A stretch of 64,000 bases of DNA from Corynebacterium sp. (GTDB lineage Bacteria; Actinomycetota; Actinomycetes; Mycobacteriales; Mycobacteriaceae). The stretch is from assembly GCA_030531005.1 (NCBI GenBank), contig JAUMTW010000007.1:31856-95855 (forward strand). The letters run 5' to 3'. Of this stretch, positions 37,738 through 47,188 are shown in pieces. Position 1 is the first letter of the stretch, and each line of letters opens with the position of its first letter. The notes under the pieces are model-generated. The model had not been told where the DNA came from, made no database searches, and saw nothing but the letters and a program-made list of their open reading frames with translations. A program made the position numbers and the translations under genes.

Positions 37738-37908
37738 CAAGACTGGCAATCAAAGCTCTCACCCGACACCGCAACACTACTGGTGGCTGCGTGGGATTTT
37801 TCGTTGCAAAACAAGGAAGAAAAACGGGGTTAACACGCCCCGAATAAAAACGACCCATTTTTGGCCTAACCCCGGGAAAGCGCCCCGTTGCATCCAAATG
37901 AGTCAAAA

Positions 37909-37982
37909 TGGAGCCGATGACGGGAATCGAACCCGCGTATTCAGCTTGGGAAGCTGATGTTCTACCATTGAACTACATCGGC
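37909..37982 (-). tRNA. tRNA-Gly (anticodon CCC)
   Basis: Acceptor stem GCCGATG pairs with CATCGGC, the discriminator is T and CCA is encoded. The anticodon stem TCAGC/GCTGA encloses the loop TTCCCAA, giving CCC. The T arm GCGGGTTCGATTCCCGT is standard. It lies between the phage remnant and dcd, an order shared with other mycolata. Confidence 0.95.
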
Positions 37983-38124
37983 ATTATCGCGCTTGCGACT
38001 CAAACTACTTTAGCACGTTTTCCATTTCATGCCAGCATATGCGACCACCTATCATTCCCACACGCGGTGACGACTGGAGATTCGGTAGTAACACCGGCAA
38101 CACTGCCTAGGTTAAAATAAAACT

Positions 38125-38694
38125 GTGTTGTACTCTGATCGCGATATTCGCCAAGCTATTTCTTCAGAAGGTCTGCTCATCGAACCTTATGATGAGCAAC
38201 TCGTCCAGCCCTCCTCGGTAGATGTGCGCTTGGATCGTTTCTTCCGAGTATTTAATAACTCCCGCTACACCCACATTGATCCAAAGCAGGAGCAAGAAGA
38301 TTTAACCTCACCTGTCGAGGTCCCAGAGGGCGAAGCCTTTGTTTTGCACCCAGGTGAGTTTGTTTTAGGCGCAACCCTAGAGAAATTTACCCTGCCTGAC
38401 CATATTGCGGGTCGCTTAGAAGGCAAGAGTTCCCTGGGGCGTCTGGGATTGGTTACCCACTCGACGGCAGGCTTTATTGATCCGGGGTTCTCCGGCTATA
38501 TCACCTTAGAGCTCTCCAATGCAGCCAATCTGCCTATCACCTTATGGCCAGGCATGAAGGTGGGCCAGCTGGCATTATTCAAACTTACTTCGCCGGCAGA
38601 GCATCCTTATGGCACCTCTGGCTTAGGCTCGAAGTACCAAGGCCAGCGTGGCCCGACTCCTTCGAAATCTTATCTGAACTTCCGGGAAGCCTAG
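38125..38694 (+). CDS. dcd: dCTP deaminase
   Basis: A 189-residue trimeric deaminase of the dUTPase superfamily that turns dCTP into dUTP (or directly dUMP in the bifunctional form) for thymidylate synthesis. Conserved blocks: [36 protein letters not shown] with the catalytic Glu, and a C-terminal [19 protein letters not shown]. The GTG start is followed by [11 protein letters not shown], the family opening. Flanked by the tRNA-Gly and a ruined ugd gene. Confidence 0.96.
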   Translation: MLYSDRDIRQAISSEGLLIEPYDEQLVQPSSVDVRLDRFFRVFNNSRYTHIDPKQEQEDLTSPVEVPEGEAFVLHPGEFVLGATLEKFTLPDHIAGRLEGKSSLGRLGLVTHSTAGFIDPGFSGYITLELSNAANLPITLWPGMKVGQLALFKLTSPAEHPYGTSGLGSKYQGQRGPTPSKSYLNFREA

Positions 38695-38828
38695 TATCGC
38701 GTATTTCTCGTTCCAAACTAAAAAGGGCGCCTAGCACTAGCCGTTGCTGTAATGCAGGGAGAGCAGATGCAGGTGTAGAAAAATATGTATTCTGCAAGCC
38801 TGGTAGGGGAGCGGATAAATACATAACT

Positions 38829-39342
38829 TTGCGAATAAACGTGATGGGGGCAAGATACGTGGGATTTGTCCAGGCAGCACGCCTGTAAATCAACGGCCAC
38901 GAGGTCATGGTGGTTGAGCATGATTCACCTCATATTCATGCCCTTCCTACAAGGCAGATTCATCTGAGCGAGCCTGACCCATGAAGTTTTACTAGTACCA
39001 GAACCCTGATAGGGTACACCGGGCACCGGGTGTAGTAGCGCCGATGAGGGGTACCACAACTCATATCATTGCGGTGGGAATCTCATATGATGCGGCACAT
39101 GGTCGCATTAATCGTGGCCCGGTCACTCACGCTTCCCGAGAACTGGTTGAGTAGCTTACATTTACGCAGGCGAGGCGCTTAAAGGCCATCATCGAGAAAT
39201 CCAGAGTGCCAGTAGGGACAGCACTCAAATTACGGGAGCAGATCCCAACACGTATCGGCTTGGGGCAGGGGCGAAATTTCTTAGAAGAGGCGGTACTCTT
39301 GCGGACACTCAACATCCCACCCACCAGGTCATTGCGTTACTA
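38829..39342 (+). pseudogene. Decayed UDP-glucose 6-dehydrogenase gene
   Basis: No intact frame, but the family landmarks follow in order: RINVMGARYVGFVQAARL (NAD-binding start), INGHEVMVVEHDSPHIHAL, IHLSEPDP, HIIAVGISYDAAHGR (normally AVGTP), EKSRVPVGTALKL (KSTVPVGTA) and GRNFLEEAVLLRTLNIPP (NPEFLREG region). At least three stops and one frameshift interrupt it. ugd (udgA) next to dcd is the order in Mycobacterium (Rv0321-Rv0322). Beyond 39342 up to the next gene I see only uncertain traces of the rest. Confidence 0.72.
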
Positions 39343-39556
39343 GCTACCACGCATTTCAGTTTTGCCTTTACGCAGCAGCGTTAGCCATTGTTGCCTCCTG
39401 GCCACAGCATCGGGAAGCCTTACGAGCACTTGCTATGCAGCGGGTAAATATTTCACAACTGCTCGAAATTTGCGGTTTCGTAGATATACACCAATGGTAG
39501 GTGCCAGGGATGGCAGCTACTCAACTAAAAACCGGCAGGTAGTAATGCTCTAGGCC

Positions 39557-40954
39557 TTACGTAGCCGGTTGTATTGCGGCCTGTTGAATCTTGCGATTCG
39601 GCACAGTATAGGCGGCAAACAAGGTAGTCAGTGGCACGGCTAAAGTAAGGGCCAAAGCGCCAACACCAGTGCGTAAGAACTCAGTGGCCATCACATCACT
39701 GGTCAATGTTTGCCCCAGAGGACGATCGGCAACCGAAAGCAGCAACAAAATAGGTAGCGAAGCCCCGGTATAGGTCAGTACCAAGGTATAGACCATCGAG
39801 GTAATGTGATCTCGACCCACCTTCATTGCGCTGATAAACAGCTGCCAGGAGGATGCGCTGGGATCTAATTCTGCCAACTCATTGACCGTGGATGCCTGCG
39901 CGACAGTTACATCGTTGAGTACACCGAGCGCGCCGATAATGAAGCCACAAAGCAAAATGCCGGTCACCGAGATCTCTGGAAGGAAGCGCAAAATTTGAAG
40001 ATTCTCCTCATCCCCCAGGCCGCGCAAGTTAGCAAACTCAATGGCTAGATAGGCTAATAAGGCCGCGATCGCCAAGGCTGCCAGGGTGCCACCAAGAGAA
40101 GACGCCGCTTTCCAATTCCACCCATGGACCAAAAATACCGTGGGCAATAGCATCAATGCGCCACTGAAAATGGCAATTGCAGTAGGAGAGAAACCTGCAA
40201 GCAATGCTGGCAAAGTGAATAACACGACCACACCGATGGTAAAGGCTAAGCCCACTAGTGAGCGCAGCCCGCGCAGACCAGCCAGAATCAAAATAGCGAT
40301 GAGAATGGCCGCACCCCAAATGATCAAGGCGGTAGTCCGCTGATAATCACCAAAGCTATAAGTGCGCTGTCCGGTGGTGTCCTCTTGGACTAACAAGGTG
40401 ATGGCATCGCCTTCGACTAAGTCCGGTTCCCCGGCAAGTCCCGAGCTAATGAGCAAACTTCGTTTGCCGGCATCTTCTCCGGAATCAAGCCTCACAATAT
40501 ACCAGGTGCACTCTGCATCAGTTGCCACAGCGTCTTCTGGCGAAATGCGAGGTGAGGAATCAAATATCGTACCGGCAGCAGGAGAACTGCAATCCCCTGG
40601 ATTACTGGTGATGACAGTGGCATTGACCTGTTGCTTACCCAGGGCAAAAGTAGATTCAAAATCATCGCTCACCAAAGGATCATGATTGCCTGGCCACATG
40701 CGCACCAGCCCGAAGGCAGTGGCAATAATCCAAAGGCCAATGAAGATCATCAATACCCAGCGCCAGCCATGCCATGTATTGATGCCTTCGATGCGATTGG
40801 CGTGACGATCATGGGAGTGCACGTGGCTATGGCCATGCGAACCATGTGCACTCAGCAGCGGCGAGGAGTGTTCATGGGCGCTTTGAGCCGGAGGCTGCGT
40901 CACTGCACCTGCTTGTGCTGTTGAGCTGGATGATGCCTTAGAGTGCCGACCCAT
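39557..40954 (-). CDS. YibE/F family membrane protein
   Basis: A 465-residue protein with a His-rich cytoplasmic N-terminus (HGSHGHSHVHSHDRH, about 35-50), a first membrane helix (about 67-90), an extracytoplasmic domain of about 110 residues and seven or eight further helices that contain the conserved GVLNDVTVAQASTVNEL. YibE/F proteins are of unknown function; the His-rich stretch may bind metal. It follows alaT by 10 bases and is probably in the same operon. Confidence 0.85.
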   Translation of the reverse strand: MGRHSKASSSSTAQAGAVTQPPAQSAHEHSSPLLSAHGSHGHSHVHSHDRHANRIEGINTWHGWRWVLMIFIGLWIIATAFGLVRMWPGNHDPLVSDDFESTFALGKQQVNATVITSNPGDCSSPAAGTIFDSSPRISPEDAVATDAECTWYIVRLDSGEDAGKRSLLISSGLAGEPDLVEGDAITLLVQEDTTGQRTYSFGDYQRTTALIIWGAAILIAILILAGLRGLRSLVGLAFTIGVVVLFTLPALLAGFSPTAIAIFSGALMLLPTVFLVHGWNWKAASSLGGTLAALAIAALLAYLAIEFANLRGLGDEENLQILRFLPEISVTGILLCGFIIGALGVLNDVTVAQASTVNELAELDPSASSWQLFISAMKVGRDHITSMVYTLVLTYTGASLPILLLLSVADRPLGQTLTSDVMATEFLRTGVGALALTLAVPLTTLFAAYTVPNRKIQQAAIQPAT

Positions 40955-40964
40955 GCAGTCTCCT

Positions 40965-42215
40965 TTATTGTTTGTAGCTGGCTAAGAAATTGCCCAAACG
41001 CTCAATGGCTTCCTGCAGCTCCGAGGCCCATGGCAAGGTGACCACGCGGAAGTGATCTGGCTTATCCCAGTTAAAACCGGTGCCTTGTACCATTAGAATC
41101 TTTTCGCTCCGCAAGATATCCAACATGAGCTGGGCATCATCATGAATATCGTAGTAGTCCAAATCTAGTTTCGGAAACGCATACAACGCACCCATGGGTT
41201 TGACACAACTGACACCCGGAATATCATTAAGCTTTTGCCAGGTGATATTGCGCTGGCGGGTGAGACGGCCATCAGTAGCGGTGAGTTCATAGATAGACTG
41301 GCGCCCACCTAAGGCTACTTGAATAGCGTGCTGAGCTGGCACATTGGGGCATAAACGCGTACCGGCTAGCAGATCTAGTCCTTCAATGAAGCCGCGGGCA
41401 TTATGGCGCGGGCCAGTAATAACCATCCAACCAGCACGATAACCGGCTACGCGATAAGCTTTGGAAAGGCCGTTGTAGGTAATACACAACAGATCCGGGG
41501 CCAAAGTAGCAATAGAGATATGCTGCGCACCGTCATAGAGGATGCGGTCATAAATTTCATCAGCCAGAATCAGCAGATCATATTCTCTGGCAATGGCCAC
41601 AAGTTCTTCTAGGATCTTGCGGGAATAGACTGCTCCGGTGGGGTTATTGGGATTAATCACCACAATAGCTTTGGTCTTCTCAGTGACCTTGGAGCGGATA
41701 TCCTCGATGTCCGGATTCCAATTATCTTCTTCATCGCATAGGTAGTGCACTGGTTTGCCGCCCGAAAGCGAGGTCGCAGCAGTCCACAGCGGATAATCTG
41801 GCATCGGGATTAAGACCTCATCGCCATCATTGAGCAAGGCCTGCATGGTCATGGTGATCAGCTCGGAAACACCATTACCCAGATAGACATCATCGACATC
41901 AAAGTGAGGGAAGCCATCGATGAGCTCATAGCGGGTCACAATAGCGCGGCGTGCGGAAATGATGCCCTTGGAGGTGGAATACCCCTGCGAAGTTGGTAAG
42001 GAAGCGATCATATCGCGCATGATTACATCGGGAGCCTCGAAACCGAAGACCGCAGGGTTACCGGTGTTGAGCTTTAAGATGCGGTGACCATCTGATTCCA
42101 TCCGCTCGGCTTCCGCGGTAACCGGCCCACGAATTTCGTAAAGTACGTCCTTCATCTTCTCGGATTGATCGAAGATACGACGTTTGCGCGGAGTGGAGGA
42201 ATGATTCTGGGACAT
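40965..42215 (-). CDS. alaT: Alanine aminotransferase (AlaT type)
   Basis: A 416-residue class I PLP aminotransferase that makes alanine from pyruvate and glutamate. The PLP lysine lies in NGLSKAYRVAGYRAGWM, with PNNPTGAVYSR, LADEIYDRI and the C-terminal FRVVTLPW Arg. Its place next to an Fe-S reductase gene matches the Rv0337c-Rv0338c order and alaT of C. glutamicum. Substrate choice is by family and synteny. Confidence 0.92.
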   Translation of the reverse strand: MSQNHSSTPRKRRIFDQSEKMKDVLYEIRGPVTAEAERMESDGHRILKLNTGNPAVFGFEAPDVIMRDMIASLPTSQGYSTSKGIISARRAIVTRYELIDGFPHFDVDDVYLGNGVSELITMTMQALLNDGDEVLIPMPDYPLWTAATSLSGGKPVHYLCDEEDNWNPDIEDIRSKVTEKTKAIVVINPNNPTGAVYSRKILEELVAIAREYDLLILADEIYDRILYDGAQHISIATLAPDLLCITYNGLSKAYRVAGYRAGWMVITGPRHNARGFIEGLDLLAGTRLCPNVPAQHAIQVALGGRQSIYELTATDGRLTRQRNITWQKLNDIPGVSCVKPMGALYAFPKLDLDYYDIHDDAQLMLDILRSEKILMVQGTGFNWDKPDHFRVVTLPWASELQEAIERLGNFLASYKQ

Positions 42216-42325
42216 GGAAACTATGTTGCCATGTTTTTAGATCTAAGGGTAGCGCGGTGCACCCACTGCCAGGCAAAAAATCCGGTTCAGCGCGAGTGTA
42301 GGAAGCACACTTGGAATAGTGGTTG

Positions 42326-42922
42326 CTAGTGGCCGATACGCTTGACAGAACGCTGTGCGATTTCGAGAGCCGCATCCTTGAGTTCCTCTTGGCGCAACTT
42401 GCGGGCCTGGCGGCGCTGCTCCAATTCCGCACTATGGAGCATACGCTGAGTCTGACGCCGCTGGGCTGCAAGTTGGCGAGGCGATGGGGTATGCCAACGA
42501 TCTGGGCCCACCTTCATCACATAGAGCAGGATGAATACCACTGCAGGAAGCAGAAAAAACAGCGGATTATTGAATCCTGCCATCAAGCCGATACCAGCCA
42601 ATGTGCTGAGTGCAAAAAGACCTCCGCGGGTATGTTGGGCCTTGCGCCGGGCATCCGCGATCTCGACGACGGTGTATGTATTCTCTGGCAGACGGGCCAC
42701 ATCAACCGGGGCGACTGATACATCCATTGGCGGTAAGTCGCGGAAGATATCCTGAATGTCTCCTTGATAACTCGCCTGGCGGACGACGTCGAGGCGTTCT
42801 TGATAATCCTCATAACCTAAGCGGCCTGCGGCGTAGTGTGCATCCAGTTCTCCCATGGCCGTGCCGCGCTCGGAATCACTGAGGCGGTAGTGAGAATTCT
42901 GATACGCGTCCATGTTCACCAT
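42326..42922 (-). CDS. DUF1707 domain membrane protein
   Basis: A 198-residue protein. The N-terminus has the DUF1707 motif (RLSDSERGTAMGELDAHYAAGRL then YEDYQERLDVVRQA), a predicted DNA-binding-like or scaffold domain of unknown role; a pair of membrane helices follows (about 105-145) and the C-terminus is a charged Gln/Arg-rich helix. The start at 42922 is chosen to place the domain near the N-terminus; an upstream frame to 43009 adds 29 residues without domain content. Lies between alaT and the Fe-S gene on the same strand. Confidence 0.75.
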   Translation of the reverse strand: MVNMDAYQNSHYRLSDSERGTAMGELDAHYAAGRLGYEDYQERLDVVRQASYQGDIQDIFRDLPPMDVSVAPVDVARLPENTYTVVEIADARRKAQHTRGGLFALSTLAGIGLMAGFNNPLFFLLPAVVFILLYVMKVGPDRWHTPSPRQLAAQRRQTQRMLHSAELEQRRQARKLRQEELKDAALEIAQRSVKRIGH

Positions 42923-43015
42923 GATAACAGTGTGGCACCAGTGGGTACTCAATTGGGTACTCAGTGATGCCCGCTGCTTTTGCGAAATACGTGCCAAAAA
43001 TCGCGGCACGTAATG

Positions 43016-46000
43016 CTAGCTTTCCTCGTTGCTAGCTTCAGCCGTCTCTGTCTTCGGGGACTTTTGTTCTCTAGCGCCAGGCGCAGGGTTTGCAGTTGGT
43101 GGCACAGGAACCGCTGAGCCTGGAGTTGGCACTCCCAATAAGGGAGTTGCTGCCTCGGATGTGGGCGCAGCACCACCTGGAGTGGGCACTGCGGATTGTG
43201 GTGTAGGGAGTGAGCTATTGGGCACGGGTACTGCACTAGCTGGGGTTGGTGCGGCCGAATTGAGGGATGGCGCCGGTGCGTCAGGCACGGGGACTCCAGG
43301 AGTTGGCGGTGGGGTGCTGCTTTGCGGTTCCTGAACAGCATTGTTGGGAGTAGGTACTGCAATGCCAGGGGTTGGAATATTTGGGGCAGGCGCGCTGGGC
43401 TGTGGAGTTGCCGCACCCGGGGCAGGTACAGCACTATCTGGTGTTGGAATGCTCGGCGCTGTTGGCTCAGGTGTCTGTGGAATAGTAGCTCCTGGGGTTG
43501 GTATTGCAGACCCTGGGACAGGTGCATTGCTTTTTGGCGTGGGCGCTGCGGCGCCTGGTGTTGGCACCGATGCACCTGGCGTTGGCACTGCACTACCCGG
43601 TGTAGGTGCTGTGCTACCAGGAGTTGGTGCATCACTCGCTGGTGTGATGTTGCCAGATACCGGAATCCCTGGAGTGTGAGCCGTAGTAGGAACACTCGGT
43701 ACACCAGGTGCTGCCGGCATACCTGGAGCGCTAGGAGCCCCTGGGGGGATCGGGCTACCAGCAATCGGAGTAGCTGGAGTTGCCGGAGCTGCCGCTGGCG
43801 GTACTGGAGGTGTAGGCGTAGAAGGGGTAGCGGTTTTGGTAATCTGCTGCTTCGCTGGTTTTTGCGTTGCTTGAACAGCATCGCGTGGTGTGGCATGAGG
43901 GGATAGGCGAATGCGCTCGCCCAAGAATTGCTTCGGGTGAGGCTCGGGCAGCTTACCATCAACAAGCACGGAATCGCGCAGCATTTGGGCCACGTCCTTC
44001 ACTGCGGGTTGGGCAGTCTTTTCTTCTTCCATTGCTTTTACGCCAGAGGTCAGCATGGTGTTACAGAAGGGGCATCCTACTGCAATGGTTTCAGCACCGG
44101 TTTCTATGGCTTCTGCAGTGCGATTCTCGTTAATGCGGGTGCCTAGGTTTTCCTCCATGAACATGCGCGCACCACCGGCACCACAACAGAAACCGGTATC
44201 GCGATTGCGGTCCATCTCCAAGAGGTTCGCCCCCGTAGCAGCAATAAGTTCCCGCGGCGGGTCGAACACCTTGTTGTGACGGCCCAAGAAGCATGGATCA
44301 TGGTAGGTGATTGGGGCCCGATCCTCGGGGCGACGTGGGATTGGGGTTAGGCGTTTTTCGCGCACCAAGCGGTTGAGCAACTGGGTGTGGTGGAAAACTT
44401 CGTAGTGGCCATCAAAGTCAGGGTACTCGTTGCGAATGGTATTAAAGCAGTGTGGGCAGGTGGTGATGATCTTGCGCTGCTTTTCGGGCACTCCTGCAAA
44501 GACCTCGTCTAGGGTCGCTATATTTTCCGCGGCTAGCATCTGGAATAAGAATTCATTACCCGCGCGGCGGGCGGGATCACCTGTACAAGTCTCGCCTTTG
44601 GAGAGCACTGCAAAGGAAATGCCTGCAGTGTGCAGTAGTTCCACGACTGCGCGGGTGGTTTTCTTGCCATCATCGTCGAAGGCGCCGGCGCAACCAACCC
44701 AGTAAAGGTATTCGATATCAGCGAAATCGGTGACATCCTCGCCAAAGATCGGCACTTCAAGGCCATCGCGGCGGGCTTCCTCAATCCAGGTTTTTCGCTC
44801 ACTAGAGTTACGGCCCCAAGGATTGCCCTTGGTCTCCAGATTCTTGAATAATCCGGTGAGTTCAGACGGGAACTGAGATTCGGCGAGTACTTGGAAGCGG
44901 CGCAGATTGGTGATGTGATCAATATGCTCAATATCTACAGGACATTGCTCCACGCAGGCGCCACAATTCGTGCACGACCACAGCACATCAGGATGCACAA
45001 TGGCAGATTCCCCAACGAGGGAGAGTACGTCTACCCCGGCATGACTGTTGTCTGCGGCGAAGGTGACTGGGTTTTGGAGATAGTCGGCATGTGCGACTGC
45101 AGCATCGCGAATATCGCGGATGAATAACTTAGGGCTGAGTGGCTTTTCAGTATTCCAGGCAGGGCATTGCTCCTGGCAGCGACCGCACTCGGTGCAGGTG
45201 CTGACGTCAAGCAGCATCTTCCAGGAAGCATCGGTGAGGCTACCGACACCAGGTATGTCATCCTCCTCAATAGTCTCCATAGTGAGCTCTTTGTCGCCAG
45301 AGCGCATAGGAGCAACTGCACCTAAGGCCTTGTGCCCATCGGGGTAACGGCGGAAGAAGATATTGAAAAAGGCCAAGAAGCGGTGCCATGCCACACCCCA
45401 GGTCAGGCGACGGGCAACGACAACCAGCCATATCATGCCGGTGAGCAGCTTAATTAAGGCGAAGAAGCTAACCAACACCGGGGATGCCGGCAGTAGGTGT
45501 GCTAGCTGGCGAGTGGCGAAATCTGCCCACACAGAGCTATGTCCGTAGGTGGCAATCTTGGCGGCCTTAACCATGAGCATGCCTAAGCCTTCGGTAAAGA
45601 CCACGGCTTCAACAAAGTAGGCAGCTTTGGCGTTCGAACCATAAAAGCGGCTCATTCGATCCTGCGCTTTTGAGCGGATGCGAATCAGCCACAGGTAGCT
45701 AATGCCGACGACTGTTCCAAGGGCCAAGATTTCCTCGGCACAGTGATATAGGTGCCACTTAGATAGAACGGGCCAACCGCCAGCGGGGTTAAAAGTCTGG
45801 ATATAGGCTTCGAACCAGACTAACGAACCAATGAGGAAGCCTAGCATTACGAACCAGTGCGCAATAGCGACTGCAGGTTTGCGCATCATCTCCGTGTGAA
45901 AGAAGATCTCCTTGAACATCGTCCACAATCGGCGAATAGGTTGATTCCAGCGCCCCGGTTCAGGTTGGCCGGCGGTTATGAATCGAAAGAGTTTCGCAGC

Positions 46001-46093
46001 GGCCCGAATGAAAAGGAACCACGCGGGTGCGGAAAGTACGATTCCGAGCACCCCGAAGAGCGTGGTGATGGTCTGTTCGCTGGCTGAAAGCAT
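43016..46093 (-). CDS. Membrane heterodisulfide-reductase-like Fe-S oxidoreductase with Pro-rich repeat tail (Rv0338c-like)
   Basis: A 1025-residue protein. N-terminal half: six or so membrane helices with His residues like a nitrate-reductase gamma haem-b domain (1-250). Then two 4Fe-4S motifs (CTECGRCQEQCP near 297, CTNCGACVEQCP near 372) and two CCG-type domains (FCCGAGGARMFME near 634). It should pass electrons between a quinone and an unknown soluble partner. From about residue 745 to the end a Pro/Thr/Gly tail of some 280 residues has seven-residue repeats of PTPGSAV type. Conserved core with alaT matches Rv0338c; the tail is the odd part. Confidence 0.9.
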   Translation of the reverse strand: MLSASEQTITTLFGVLGIVLSAPAWFLFIRAAAKLFRFITAGQPEPGRWNQPIRRLWTMFKEIFFHTEMMRKPAVAIAHWFVMLGFLIGSLVWFEAYIQTFNPAGGWPVLSKWHLYHCAEEILALGTVVGISYLWLIRIRSKAQDRMSRFYGSNAKAAYFVEAVVFTEGLGMLMVKAAKIATYGHSSVWADFATRQLAHLLPASPVLVSFFALIKLLTGMIWLVVVARRLTWGVAWHRFLAFFNIFFRRYPDGHKALGAVAPMRSGDKELTMETIEEDDIPGVGSLTDASWKMLLDVSTCTECGRCQEQCPAWNTEKPLSPKLFIRDIRDAAVAHADYLQNPVTFAADNSHAGVDVLSLVGESAIVHPDVLWSCTNCGACVEQCPVDIEHIDHITNLRRFQVLAESQFPSELTGLFKNLETKGNPWGRNSSERKTWIEEARRDGLEVPIFGEDVTDFADIEYLYWVGCAGAFDDDGKKTTRAVVELLHTAGISFAVLSKGETCTGDPARRAGNEFLFQMLAAENIATLDEVFAGVPEKQRKIITTCPHCFNTIRNEYPDFDGHYEVFHHTQLLNRLVREKRLTPIPRRPEDRAPITYHDPCFLGRHNKVFDPPRELIAATGANLLEMDRNRDTGFCCGAGGARMFMEENLGTRINENRTAEAIETGAETIAVGCPFCNTMLTSGVKAMEEEKTAQPAVKDVAQMLRDSVLVDGKLPEPHPKQFLGERIRLSPHATPRDAVQATQKPAKQQITKTATPSTPTPPVPPAAAPATPATPIAGSPIPPGAPSAPGMPAAPGVPSVPTTAHTPGIPVSGNITPASDAPTPGSTAPTPGSAVPTPGASVPTPGAAAPTPKSNAPVPGSAIPTPGATIPQTPEPTAPSIPTPDSAVPAPGAATPQPSAPAPNIPTPGIAVPTPNNAVQEPQSSTPPPTPGVPVPDAPAPSLNSAAPTPASAVPVPNSSLPTPQSAVPTPGGAAPTSEAATPLLGVPTPGSAVPVPPTANPAPGAREQKSPKTETAEASNEES
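43070..43855 (-). repeat. Repetitive coding region for PTPGxxx heptads
   Basis: Imperfect 21-base repeats that code for the C-terminal tail of the Fe-S protein. The best block (about 43495-43660) gives APTPGST, APTPGSA, VPTPGAS, VPTPGAA and APTPKSN in a row, and related units such as IPTPGAT, VPAPGAA and LPTPQSA extend over the rest. Several long opposite-strand frames here are by-products of the repeat. Confidence 0.85.
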
Positions 46094-46221
46094 AGTTGAG
46101 TCAGGGGTGTCCTACACAATTGGCGGAAAGGCGCGGCAGGGGCTGGCTGCCGAGCCTTCTTGTTGGTTGTCTATTACTCTAACTGCTTACAGACACTGCC
46201 TCCAAGCTGCGTTGGCGCTGC

Positions 46222-46764
46222 TTAGAAGCAAATTGGTGCACCATGAGCTGCATGAATAGCCGCCTCCCACTGTGCCAGATTCCAAGTTGTGGGCAGTTTG
46301 AGTGGATTTTCCCAGGTGGTATGCACGACATTACGCTGGGCAAGGATGTTAGCGACATCGATGACTGGGTGGAATTCCTGGGCTTGCAGCTGATATACCA
46401 GCTGCGCCACCTCATGGCTGATCGCCTGCTCGGTGTAGTTCGTGCTTGGTTGGGTGTATAGCACAGCATCGTAGAGTAATGGCAGCTCAGCGCTATTAAG
46501 GCCCGTGTTGGTGATATTGGAGCCGATCTGCACATTCCCAAGTAGTCGTACTGTGGCGAGTACTGGCTGAGGGCTGTGGGGTGTGCTGGCATTAGCAACT
46601 TGCGCGCTTGTACTGACACTCAACGGTGCGGCCGCTGGATCGAGAATGTCGATGTGTAGCTTGCGAGCAGGAGAGATGCCGGGGATTTGGGTGGCGCAGC
46701 GCATCAACAAATCGGAGGCGTAGAGTCCGGTGGCGGTGGCACCGACGATGGCAATGCGAGGCAT
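46222..46764 (-). CDS. Shortened FprA-like (ferredoxin-NADP reductase) protein
   Basis: A 180-residue protein whose first 110 residues resemble the FAD-binding start of FprA-type adrenodoxin reductases (RIAIVGATATGLYASDLLM, VRLLGNVQIGSNIT, LLYDAVLYTQPSTN), while its last 35 (VVHTTWENPLKLPTTWNL) resemble the FprA C-terminus. The NADPH domain of about 250 residues between them is absent, and the nucleotide loop is GATATG rather than GAGPAG. It may be a domesticated relic or a pseudogene that kept its frame. The upstream neighbour on the same strand is the large Fe-S protein. Confidence 0.6.
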   Translation of the reverse strand: MPRIAIVGATATGLYASDLLMRCATQIPGISPARKLHIDILDPAAAPLSVSTSAQVANASTPHSPQPVLATVRLLGNVQIGSNITNTGLNSAELPLLYDAVLYTQPSTNYTEQAISHEVAQLVYQLQAQEFHPVIDVANILAQRNVVHTTWENPLKLPTTWNLAQWEAAIHAAHGAPICF

Positions 46765-47188
46765 CTTGCTTCCTTTCTGCTGTATGCGGGTGTGTGGCCG
46801 TACTTAATTTCTCAGCACTGACACCCTAGTAGACTGAACTGTCTGTAATGTTAGCAAGTAAAGCGCAAATTGGACAGCTATTTGCCCGAAAAATGTGCGA
46901 ATTGCGAATGGAATCACTGAAATGCCTGGTCGTTGAGTAGACAGATCGGTACGATTCTGTCTGCTGGTGTTAGCCAGGGTGTGTGAAAATTGGGCTCTCG
47001 TGTGACTGGTCGTGCTATAGGTTTCTGCGGATTCACGGTTTCGCTGTGCTGCATGGCCGTCAGCGGGAAAGTTTCACATGGTAGGAAGATCCCGTTCACC
47101 ATGCGTTTACCTTAATCAGTCATGCTCTACGCGTAACTCATCTGGTGGGAGCTAAGAATGTAGCTCCGTTTCTTGGAAAGAAATACGC
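46765..47188. other. Intergenic region between the FprA-like and pit genes
   Basis: About 420 bases between two divergent genes. It must hold promoters for both. I see no intact small gene, terminator or known operator; an opposite-strand frame at 46914-47102 is not supported. Confidence 0.5.

Larger units (their letters stand above)
31365..37740 (+). mobile_element. Decaying siphophage remnant (head-tail region)
   Basis: All recognisable phage genes run on the plus strand in the order capsid, head-tail connector, head closure, gp10-like, tail terminator, major tail protein, tail chaperone, tape measure, recombinase end. Terminase, portal, protease, tail tip, lysis and regulatory genes are missing. 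The capsid lacks its N-terminus and has a frameshift, the tape measure has two stops and a frameshift, and the recombinase lacks its catalytic domain. The tRNA-Gly gene lies 170 bases to the right. No flanking direct repeats were seen, so both ends look like deletion junctions. Confidence 0.88.

Noticed and set aside
37824-37892. Possible long inverted repeat or phage attachment site
   Set aside because: AACGGGG and GGGTTA pieces recur but do not align into one consistent inverted or direct repeat, and no copy was seen at the left end of the phage remnant.
43070-43855. CRISPR-like regular repeats
   Set aside because: The repeats are coding, imperfect, 21 bases long without spacers and in frame with the Fe-S protein. 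No CRISPR array or cas gene was seen anywhere in the window.
42961-43965. 334-codon minus-strand frame rich in Gln, His, Arg and Leu
   Set aside because: It is the 21-base Pro-rich repeat read in another frame, so low complexity keeps it open.
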